Source: an uncultured Collinsella sp.
GTDB lineage: Bacteria > Actinomycetota > Coriobacteriia > Coriobacteriales > Coriobacteriaceae
Direction of reading: 5' to 3'
Length of the DNA: 64,000 bases
Assembly (NCBI GenBank): GCA_900541785.1
Contig: UQKY01000001.1
Span: 77,381 to 141,380 of the forward strand
Shown here: positions 1 through 6,860 of the stretch, in pieces
Numbering within the stretch: position 1 is the stretch's first letter
Layout of the letters: every line of letters starts with the position of its first letter
Notes under the pieces: generated by a model
What the model saw: the letters and a program-made list of their open reading frames with translations, nothing else
Database searches by the model: none
Told to the model about the DNA's origin: nothing
Translations under genes and position numbers: made by a program

Positions 1-1
1 A

Positions 2-445
2 GATACCGATTTCCGTGAACTTGGGCGTCAGCTCCTTTCCGAGTTCGGCAGCATGCATCAGCGCATTTCGCGTTTTGCGGACAAAGCCCTCGGCGGCGAG
101 ATGGCCGTCATGCGCGCCCTCATACTCGCCGGCGGTTCGCTCACGCCGAGCGAACTCGCTGATCGCGCCTGGGTCTCGAGTGCCCGCATCGCCAATATCC
201 TACGCGCTCTCGAAGCCAAGGGCTGGGTCGAGCGCGAGCACTCAAAGACTGACCGTCGTCGCGTACACGTCATAGTGACCGACAAGGGATTCCAGGATCT
301 CGAAATCAAACGCCGGGAATTCGAGGACCGCACCGCGGCTTTCCTCGAGCAGCTCGGCGAAACAGATACCCAAGAGATGGTGCGCCTTCTTAGACGTGCC
401 AACGAAATTATCGACCGCAATCAAGAAAGGAGAGATGCCGAGTGA
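2..445 (+). CDS. MarR-family transcriptional regulator (5' end outside window)
   Basis: The reading frame is open to the left edge, so the true start lies outside and 147 codons are visible. The internal ATG at 53 is probably not the start because coding sequence continues upstream of it. The protein shows a winged helix: a recognition-helix region (SELADRAWVSSARIANILRALEAKG) followed by a wing containing DRRRVHV and then VTDKG, typical of MarR proteins. It ends in a GTGA overlap with the GTG start of the ABC exporter at 442, so the two are translationally coupled. MarR genes placed ahead of ABC exporters usually repress them in response to a ligand; that role is inferred here. Confidence 0.9.
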   Translation, partial: DTDFRELGRQLLSEFGSMHQRISRFADKALGGEMAVMRALILAGGSLTPSELADRAWVSSARIANILRALEAKGWVEREHSKTDRRRVHVIVTDKGFQDLEIKRREFEDRTAAFLEQLGETDTQEMVRLLRRANEIIDRNQERRDAE

Positions 446-2808
446 GGATTCTCAAGCTCTTTAAAAAGCATGTCCTGGCACTGTTCGCAGCTATCGTACT
501 TATCGTAATCAGCTGCAACGCCGATCTGGCACTGCCTACCTATATGAGCGACATCGTCGACGTGGGCGTGCAGCAAGGCGGCATCGCCTCGCCCGTGCCC
601 GACACCATTCGCGCCGAATCGCTCGACGACCTTGAACTCTTTATGAGCACCAAGGACGCCAAAGCTGTGGAGGCCGTGTTTAGCAAGGCTGACAAAAATG
701 GCATTCGAACGTATAAGGGTACCGAGGAAGAGCGTGCCGATGGAGGCAAGATTGCCGACATTATGAGCCTGCCCGAAACTGTCGTCCTTTCGCTCAACCA
801 GGGCATTGACGCCAACTCCATGGGCGACATGATGGGCTCGTCCAGCGAGAAAGACAACAACGCTGCCCAGGCCATGCCCACCCCCGAGCAGATGGCTGCC
901 ATGACGCCCGAGCAGCTCGCCGAGATGCAGCAGAAGGCCGCAGCCGCGCAGAGCATGCAAAAGCAGATCGACGCCGACGGCGGCAAGATCACCATGAAGA
1001 GCCTGCGCCTGGGCGTTGAAGGCGGCCTAATCGACCAGGGCAAGCTCGTCGAGGGCGCCAACGATATGGCAGACAAAATGGGCTCCATGTCGGGCTCCAT
1101 CGTGACCCAGCGCGCCGTGACCTACGTACAAGAAGAGTACAAAGCGCAGGGCATCGACCCCGCCGACGTGCAGAACGCTTACCTGAGCCGCATGGCGACC
1201 ACGATGTTTGGCCTGTGCCTGGTGTCGCTCGTCGCCACCATCCTGACCGGTGCCGTGGCGTCGCGCACCGCCTGCTCCATCGCCCGCGACCTGCGCCGCG
1301 AGACCTTCAACAAGGTTATGCACTTCTCGCCGGCCGAGGTGGGCAAGTTTAGCCAGGCCTCGCTCATCACCCGCTGCACCAACGACATTCAGCAGATCCA
1401 GATGGCCGCAACCCTGTTTATCCGCATGTGCCTGATGGCCCCCGTCATGGGCATCGTCGCCGTCATGCGCGTCCTGGCCAACCACACCGGCCTGGAGTGG
1501 ACCATCGCCGTGGCCATCATCGCGGTCTCGGCCGTCGTCGGCGTGCTCATGGGTCTCACCATGCCCAAGTTCAAAAAGATGCAAAGCTTTGTGGACCGCG
1601 TGAACCTTACCGCCCGCGAGCTGCTCGACGGCCTTATGCCCATCCGCTCGTTCAACCGCGAGGAGCATGAACTCGAGCGCTTTGACAAGGCTTCGCTCGA
1701 CCTGATGACCACGCAGCTCTACACCAACCGCGCCATGAGCTTTATGATGCCGCTCATGATGCTGGTCATGAACTGCATCACCGTGCTTATCGTCTGGTTT
1801 GGCGCGCAGGGCGTGTCCGACGGCGTGATGCAGGTCGGCAACATGATGGCGTTTATCTCCTACACCATGCAGATCGTCATGGCGTTTATGATCCTCACCA
1901 TGGTTTCGGTTATCCTGCCCCGCGCTGAGGTCGCAGCCGAGCGTGTGGAAGAGGTCATCACTTGCCCCACCAGCATCAACGACCCTGTCTCGCCCAAACT
2001 GCCCGCGGCCAGCGCGCCGCGCGGTGAGCTCACCTTCCGCGACGTGAGCTTCCAGTATCCCGATGCCCGCGCCGACGTCATCAGTGGCGTAAACTTCACC
2101 ACGCACGCCGGTCAGATGCTCGGCATCATTGGTTCCACGGGCTCGGGCAAGTCCACACTTGTGCAGCTGATACCGCGCCTGTACGACGTCACGGGCGGCA
2201 GCATTTCGCTCGACGGCATCGACGTGCGCGACATGACCCTTTCCGAGCTGCGCCGCCGTATTGGTTACATCCCGCAGCAGGGGCGCCTGTTCTCGGGCAC
2301 CGTCGAGAGTAACCTCAAGTTTGCCGGCGACATGGTGAGCGACGAGGACATGCACCGGGCGGCACGCATCGCCCAGGCCGAGGACTTTATCGCCGAGCGC
2401 GAGGACGGGTACGACTCCCCTATCAGCCAGGGTGGCTCCAATGTTTCGGGTGGTCAGCGCCAGCGTCTGGCCATCGCCCGCGCGTTGGCTAAAAAGCCCG
2501 AGGTCGTGGTGTTCGATGACTCGTTTAGTGCCCTCGACTACAAGACCGACGCGCGCCTACGCGAGGAGCTGGCCAAAAACGTTACCGACGCCGCGCTCGT
2601 GGTCGTGGCCCAGCGCATCGCGACCATCATGCACGCCGACCAGATCATCGTGCTCGACGACGGCCACGTGGTGGGCACCGGCACGCACGAGGAGCTGCTG
2701 CGCAGCTGCCCGGCGTACCTGGAAATCGCACAGTCGCAGCTTTCCGCCGAGGAGCTGGGGCTTACCCAAGAAGAAATTGCAGCCGTTATGGAAGGAGGCG
2801 AGCGCTAA
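442..2808 (+). CDS. ABC exporter subunit with degenerate ATP site and large extracytoplasmic insertion
   Basis: Fused permease-ATPase of 788 residues, well above the usual ~580. TM1 lies at about residues 10-27; an insert of roughly 200 residues (about 45-245) rich in Met, Gln, Ala and Asp separates it from TM2. The ATPase has Walker A GSTGSGKST (564-572) and signature VSGGQ (about 667). The Walker B run FDDSFSALD has Asp693 where the catalytic Glu should be, and the switch histidine is Gln724 (VAQRIAT). These substitutions mark the non-catalytic half of heterodimeric exporters such as TM287/288 or LmrCD. GTG start overlaps the MarR stop; the stop overlaps the ATG of the partner by one base. 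Substrate unknown; multidrug export is an inference. Confidence 0.93.
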   Translation: MRILKLFKKHVLALFAAIVLIVISCNADLALPTYMSDIVDVGVQQGGIASPVPDTIRAESLDDLELFMSTKDAKAVEAVFSKADKNGIRTYKGTEEERADGGKIADIMSLPETVVLSLNQGIDANSMGDMMGSSSEKDNNAAQAMPTPEQMAAMTPEQLAEMQQKAAAAQSMQKQIDADGGKITMKSLRLGVEGGLIDQGKLVEGANDMADKMGSMSGSIVTQRAVTYVQEEYKAQGIDPADVQNAYLSRMATTMFGLCLVSLVATILTGAVASRTACSIARDLRRETFNKVMHFSPAEVGKFSQASLITRCTNDIQQIQMAATLFIRMCLMAPVMGIVAVMRVLANHTGLEWTIAVAIIAVSAVVGVLMGLTMPKFKKMQSFVDRVNLTARELLDGLMPIRSFNREEHELERFDKASLDLMTTQLYTNRAMSFMMPLMMLVMNCITVLIVWFGAQGVSDGVMQVGNMMAFISYTMQIVMAFMILTMVSVILPRAEVAAERVEEVITCPTSINDPVSPKLPAASAPRGELTFRDVSFQYPDARADVISGVNFTTHAGQMLGIIGSTGSGKSTLVQLIPRLYDVTGGSISLDGIDVRDMTLSELRRRIGYIPQQGRLFSGTVESNLKFAGDMVSDEDMHRAARIAQAEDFIAEREDGYDSPISQGGSNVSGGQRQRLAIARALAKKPEVVVFDDSFSALDYKTDARLREELAKNVTDAALVVVAQRIATIMHADQIIVLDDGHVVGTGTHEELLRSCPAYLEIAQSQLSAEELGLTQEEIAAVMEGGER

Positions 2809-4664
2809 TGGCAGACGAGACCAAGACCCAAATTCCCAAACCCACCCGCCAGCGTGGTCCCATGGGCCGCATGGGCGGCATGCGTCGCGGCGAAAAGGCC
2901 AAGGACTTTAAGGGCACCATGAGGCAGCTGCTCGGCTATATCGGCCAGCACAAGATTGCCGTGTTTGCCGCCGTCGCCTTTGCCGTGTGCTCGGTCATCT
3001 TTAACATTGTGGGACCCAAGGTGCTCGGCCAGGTTACGACCAAGCTGTTCGAAGGCCTGGTCGCCAAGGTCAACGGTACCGGCGATGTCGACTTTGACTG
3101 GATCGCCAAGACGCTCGGCTTTTTGCTCTGCCTGTATCTGGCGAGCTCTGTCTGCAGCCTGGTCCAGGGCTGGCTCATGACCGGCGTCACGCAAAAGATC
3201 TGCTACCGCATGCGCAAGGAAATCGCCGCCAAGATTGCCGTCGTGCCGATGAGCTACTTCAACGGTCACAGCAAGGGCGATGTGCTCAGCCGCATCACCA
3301 ACGACGTCGATACACTCGGCCAGTCGCTCAACCAGAGCGTGACGCAGCTTATTACGTCCGTCACGCAGATTATCGGCGTGCTCGTCATGATGCTGTCGAT
3401 CAGCCTGCCGCTCACCGGCGTCACCGTGCTCACGCTGCCGGCAGCCGCAATTATCTTGATGGTGATGATTCACTTCTCGCAGCCGTACTTCCGCGAGCAG
3501 CAGCAGGTCCTGGGCGCCGTCAACGGCATTATCGAGGAGGATTTTGCCGGTCAAAACGTCATTCAGGTGTTCGACCGCGCCGAGGCCTCAATCGAGGAGT
3601 TCGACCGTCAAAACGACCGCCTGTTTATTAGTGGCTGGCGTTCGCAGTTCCTGTCGGGCCTGATGATGCCGCTTATGAGCCTGGTGGGCAACATGGGTTA
3701 CGTGGGCGTTGTCGTGGTGGGCGCGCAGCTCGCGCTGACCGGCAATGCCACGCCCGGCGACATCCAGAGCTTTATCCAGTACGTGCGCAACTTTACGCAA
3801 CCCGTGCAGCAGCTGGGCAACGTGAGCAACACGATGCAGTCGATGGCAGCTGCCACCGAGCGTGTGTTTGAGTTTTTAGCCGCACCCGAGGAGGAGCAGA
3901 AGGCCGACGCGCAGATCCCTGAGAAGCGCCCCGGCCACGTGGAGTTTGACCATGTGAAGTTTGGCTATACGCCCGACAAGACCATCATCCACGACTTTAG
4001 CTGCGAGGCGCAGCCCGGCCAGACCATCGCCATCGTCGGCCCCACCGGCGCCGGCAAGACCACGCTCATTAAGCTGCTGCAGCGCTTTTACGACGTGGAC
4101 GGCGGTTCGCTGCGCGTCGAGGGCGTCGACGTGCGCGACTGGGACCGTGCGGCACTGCGCGGCGAGTTTGCCATGGTACTGCAGGATACCTGGCTGTTTA
4201 ACGGCACCATCCGCGAGAACATCCGCTACGGACGCCCCGATGCGAGCGATGCCGAGGTCGAGGCCGCTGCGCGTGCCGCGCGTTGCGACCACTTTATCCA
4301 TACGCTCGCCGGCGGCTACGATTTCATGATCAACGAGGAGGGCACTAACCTATCGCAGGGTCAGCGCCAGCTCGTGACCATCGCCCGCGCCATTTTGGCC
4401 GACCGCCCGGCGCTAATTCTGGACGAGGCAACCTCCAACGTTGACACTCGTACCGAGGAGCTTATTCAGCGTGCCATGGATGCGCTGATGCAAGGCCGCA
4501 CCAGCTTTGTTATCGCACATCGCCTGTCCACGATTCGCAACGCCGACGTGATCTTGGTGATCCGCGACGGCGACATCGTCGAGAAGGGCACACACGACGA
4601 GTTGCTCGCCCAGGGTGGCTTCTACGCCGACCTGTACAACTCGCAGTTCGACGAGGCGGCGTAA
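2808..4664 (+). CDS. ABC exporter subunit with canonical ATP site
   Basis: Second half of the heterodimer, 618 residues. A basic N-terminal extension (about 35 residues with RGPMGRMGGMRRGEKAKD) precedes six transmembrane segments. The ATPase has Walker A GPTGAGKTT (about 411-419), signature LSQGQ, a full Walker B with catalytic Glu (ILDEATSNVD) and the switch His (IAHRLSTI). It therefore supplies the hydrolytic site missing in the partner. The ATG overlaps the upstream stop (TAATG). The operon is MarR - ABC1 - ABC2 and ends at the terminator at 4696. Confidence 0.95.
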   Translation: MADETKTQIPKPTRQRGPMGRMGGMRRGEKAKDFKGTMRQLLGYIGQHKIAVFAAVAFAVCSVIFNIVGPKVLGQVTTKLFEGLVAKVNGTGDVDFDWIAKTLGFLLCLYLASSVCSLVQGWLMTGVTQKICYRMRKEIAAKIAVVPMSYFNGHSKGDVLSRITNDVDTLGQSLNQSVTQLITSVTQIIGVLVMMLSISLPLTGVTVLTLPAAAIILMVMIHFSQPYFREQQQVLGAVNGIIEEDFAGQNVIQVFDRAEASIEEFDRQNDRLFISGWRSQFLSGLMMPLMSLVGNMGYVGVVVVGAQLALTGNATPGDIQSFIQYVRNFTQPVQQLGNVSNTMQSMAAATERVFEFLAAPEEEQKADAQIPEKRPGHVEFDHVKFGYTPDKTIIHDFSCEAQPGQTIAIVGPTGAGKTTLIKLLQRFYDVDGGSLRVEGVDVRDWDRAALRGEFAMVLQDTWLFNGTIRENIRYGRPDASDAEVEAAARAARCDHFIHTLAGGYDFMINEEGTNLSQGQRQLVTIARAILADRPALILDEATSNVDTRTEELIQRAMDALMQGRTSFVIAHRLSTIRNADVILVIRDGDIVEKGTHDELLAQGGFYADLYNSQFDEAA

Positions 4665-4695
4665 ATTCTGCCGCAGGGAACGAATAACGCCCGAG

Positions 4696-4735
4696 AACGG
4701 GGGCGCAGGACAACCTGCGCCCCCGTTTTGTTTTG
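4696..4735 (+). terminator. Rho-independent terminator of the MarR-ABC operon
   Basis: Twelve-base-pair GC stem (4698-4709 with 4714-4725), ACAA loop, followed by TTTTGTTTTG. Confidence 0.9.
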
Positions 4736-4783
4736 CAGCCCTCGAAACGCCTTCCCTGAGACCTCATTGACGGCGCTTTCAAG

Positions 4784-5023
4784 ACCCTGTGGGCAAAAAA
4801 TGGCAAATATGAGTACTGTTACCTTTTTGGTAACAGCCAAAACCGCCTCAAACGACCTCCTTGCGGCCTCTATACGCCTTCAAATTAATCAAAACGCCCG
4901 TTAGCGGGCTTCTGCGTGCCAACGTTAATGAACATATTTTTCACTTTGTCTATTATCTTGCTAGACCGATATGTTACTAGGTTAGCAACCGTACTCATAT
5001 TTGGCATTTTTTGCCCACAGGGT
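4784..5023. repeat. MITE-like element with ~33-bp inverted terminal arms
   Basis: The left arm (4784-4816, running through GTGGGCAAAAAATGGCAAAT to GAGTAC) is repeated as an almost perfect reverse complement at 4990-5023. About 170 bases lie between the arms, with no credible gene. Just inside the left arm is a perfect hairpin CTGTTACC-TTTTT-GGTAACAG (4816-4836). A small GCCCGTTAGCGGGC hairpin lies near 4895. No transposase is present, so if mobile it is non-autonomous. The element fills most of the gap between the ABC operon and the DAHP synthase gene. Confidence 0.65.
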
Positions 5024-5159
5024 GTTTCCTGGGGAACCGACAACAGCCTTAGGGTCGCGCGCGGCGCCACTCCCTCCCCGACATCCGCCGACGTTTACCC
5101 AGATAAAACCTGACAAAATAAACCTGTCCCTATTTGGTAGGTTTCGGGGTGACAAGGGC

Positions 5160-5189
5160 TTGCACTTTAGCGTGCGACAGCGGATAATG
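5160..5189 (+). promoter_or_regulatory. Possible sigma-70 promoter for the DAHP synthase gene
   Basis: TTGCAC at 5160 and ATAATG at 5184 are separated by 18 bases, about 55 bases ahead of the ATG. This is a fit by eye only; no trp/phe leader peptide or T-box was recognised. Confidence 0.35.
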
Positions 5190-5242
5190 CCGAACACTCG
5201 ACAATACGCTTATTGCTCTTTCTATAGATTGAGGAGGCCCTT

Positions 5243-6274
5243 ATGGCCATGGAATTCAAACGCAGGCTGCCGATCCCCATGGAGATCCGCGAGGAAATGC
5301 CGCTTTCTGCCGAGCTTACCGCCAAAAAGCAGGCATTTGACGCCGAGGTCGCCAAAGTCTTTACCGGCGAGGACGCACGCAAGGTGCTCATCATCGGCCC
5401 GTGTTCTGCCGACCGCGAGGATTCGGTGCTTGAGTACATGAACCGACTGGCCAAGACCGCCGAAGAGGTCAAGGACAAGCTCATCATCATTCCGCGCGTC
5501 TACACCAACAAGCCGCGCACCAAGGGCACCGGCTACAAGGGCCTGCTGCACAACCCCAACCCCGAGGCTCCCGACGACCTGCTCGAGGGCGTCAAGGCCA
5601 TCCGCCATATGCACCTGCGCGTTATTGAGGAAACGGGCTTCTTCACCGCCGACGAGATGCTCTATCCGTCCAACTACCAGTACCTCGTTGATCTGCTGAG
5701 CTATGTTGCCGTGGGTGCGCGCTCGGTCGAGAACCAGGAGCATCGCCTGGTGTCGAGCGGCATTTCGGTACCCGTCGGCATGAAGAATCCCACTGCCGGC
5801 TCTACCACCGTTATGCTCAACTCCATTTACGCCGCGCAGGCGCACCAGAGCTTCATCTTCCGCAACTGGGAGGTCGAGTGTGACGGCAACCCGCTCGCGC
5901 ACGCCGTCATGCGTGGCTACATCGGTCTCGACGGTCGCACCTACCCCAACTATCACTACGAGCACCTCGAGCGCCTGGCCGAGCGCTATACCGAGCACGC
6001 CGGCTACGCCAACCCGGCGGCGGTCATCGACTGCAACCACGACAACTCGGGTAAGCGTCCGCTGGAACAGTATCGCATTTGCAAGGAAGTGCTCGACAGC
6101 TGCCGCCGCAACGAGTCCATCTCCAAGCTGGTCAAGGGCTTTATGATCGAGTCTTACCTGGAGGACGGCAACCAGCCGGTCGACGGCGGCGTCTTTGGTA
6201 AATCGATCACCGACCCGTGCCTGGGCTGGGAAAAGACCGACTACCTCATCCACGAGATCGCGGAGCGGGTGTAG
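5243..6274 (+). CDS. 3-deoxy-7-phosphoheptulonate (DAHP) synthase, AroF/AroG type
   Basis: First enzyme of the shikimate pathway, condensing phosphoenolpyruvate with erythrose-4-phosphate. The 343 residues carry the type I motifs in order: IIGPCSADRED (about 48-58), PRTKGTGYKG (about 91), ARSVENQEHR (about 163), GMKNPTAGST (about 180) and IDCNHDNSGK (about 263). The last replaces the common DxSHxNS form, so this is a somewhat divergent member. The start is supported by GAGGAGG about 8 bases upstream. No allosteric domain is fused. It stands alone, with the structured 3' element directly after its stop codon. Confidence 0.93.
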   Translation: MAMEFKRRLPIPMEIREEMPLSAELTAKKQAFDAEVAKVFTGEDARKVLIIGPCSADREDSVLEYMNRLAKTAEEVKDKLIIIPRVYTNKPRTKGTGYKGLLHNPNPEAPDDLLEGVKAIRHMHLRVIEETGFFTADEMLYPSNYQYLVDLLSYVAVGARSVENQEHRLVSSGISVPVGMKNPTAGSTTVMLNSIYAAQAHQSFIFRNWEVECDGNPLAHAVMRGYIGLDGRTYPNYHYEHLERLAERYTEHAGYANPAAVIDCNHDNSGKRPLEQYRICKEVLDSCRRNESISKLVKGFMIESYLEDGNQPVDGGVFGKSITDPCLGWEKTDYLIHEIAERV

Positions 6275-6414
6275 GTTACGGCGTTTTACCAAACGCCGTA
6301 ACCGGCCGACGCTGCGCGGGCCGCATTTGGACAATCTGACGTTCAACTTCAAGGGCGCGACCAGAAGGTCAGCGCCCTTTCGTTTCACGTCACCTTGCCT
6401 CAAATGCGGCCCGC
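6275..6414 (+). ncRNA. Structured 3' element, copy 1 of 3 (covarying RNA candidate)
   Basis: Begins at the base after the aroF/G stop. Helix 1: GTTACGGCGTTT (6275-6286) with AAACGCCGTAAC (6291-6302). A conserved linker GGCCGACGCTGC follows. Helix 2: 14 pairs, 6316-6329 with 6401-6414. Helix 3: TGACGT (6337) with ACGTCA (6387). Helix 4: GGGCGC-GACC (6353-6362), AGAA loop, GGTC-A-GCGCCC (6367-6377). The same architecture occurs at 22236-22375 and 24475-24618 on the minus strand, with different bases but preserved pairing in every helix. There is no U-tract after helix 1, so it is not an ordinary terminator. Confidence 0.75.
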
Positions 6415-6466
6415 TCGCTGTCCGTCCTCTAACTGCGGCGTTGTCTTGCTCCGGATGTGGCAATTA

Positions 6467-6594
6467 GGGACGCTCCTTTTCTGCCGGCAGTTTGGGACAC
6501 TCCTTGGGTAGTCATTGGGGACGTTCTTGCTTGACTAGTCAAACAAGAACGTCCCCAACGGCTAGTCGTTTAAGAACGTCCCCAACGACTACCC
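6467..6594. repeat. Dispersed 'GGGGACGTTCTT / GTGTCCCAAACTGCCGGC' palindromic repeats
   Basis: The left part is the reverse complement of the unit seen at 20631 and 22142 (a GGAGTGTCCC block, CTGCCGGC, then a GGAACGTCC block). Next comes a near-perfect 44-base palindrome centred on TTGACTAGTCAA (about 6514-6557), whose arms read TTGGGGACGTTCTTG. A third half-unit follows at 6567-6590. No ORF is evident. Confidence 0.7.
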
Positions 6595-6637
6595 GGGGGA
6601 GTTGCCTTCCCTCGTGGCGGTCTTCTAGCAGAAAAAC

Positions 6638-6759
6638 CAAGTGAGTAGGCTTTTTGCAGGAGGCCAAGCACGCCCCAAAACGCCACAGTTCTGACCTGCA
6701 GTTTTATAGATCATTTGTCACGATGTGCTCGGCAAGTTCAAAAAAGTCTACTCACTTGC
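6638..6759. repeat. Short inverted repeat pair (CAAGTGAGTAG arms)
   Basis: CAAGTGAGTAGGCTTTTT at 6638-6655 recurs as the reverse complement (AAAAAAGTCTACTCACTTG) at 6740-6758, with about 85 bases between. Possibly another small non-autonomous element. Confidence 0.45.
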
Positions 6760-6782
6760 ATCCGAGACACCCCCAGATAGGC

Positions 6783-6823
6783 AAAAACCACCGCGAAAGG
6801 GCCCCTGGTCCCTTCGCGGCGGT
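6783..6823 (-). terminator. Terminator of the BceAB-like operon
   Basis: Read on the minus strand, a GC-rich stem (6788-6802 with 6810-6823) is followed by a T-run (GGTTTTTGCC), just downstream of the permease stop at 6861. Confidence 0.8.
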
Positions 6824-6860
6824 CATACGCCTCTGATTTTGCGACGATTTTGCCCGCTTG

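Noticed and set aside
1027..2355. Long open frames antisense to the ABC exporter genes (and similar ones antisense to most CDS)
   Set aside because: They mirror the codon structure of the real gene in high-GC DNA, have His/Val/Gly-rich low-complexity products, and have no ribosome-binding sites or family motifs.
4784..5023. Insertion sequence with its own transposase
   Set aside because: The interior of about 170 bases has no transposase-like frame; only inverted ends are visible.
6275..6302. Helix 1 of the structured element as an ordinary terminator of the DAHP synthase gene
   Set aside because: No T-tract follows, and the same hairpin is always followed by the conserved linker and further covarying helices.
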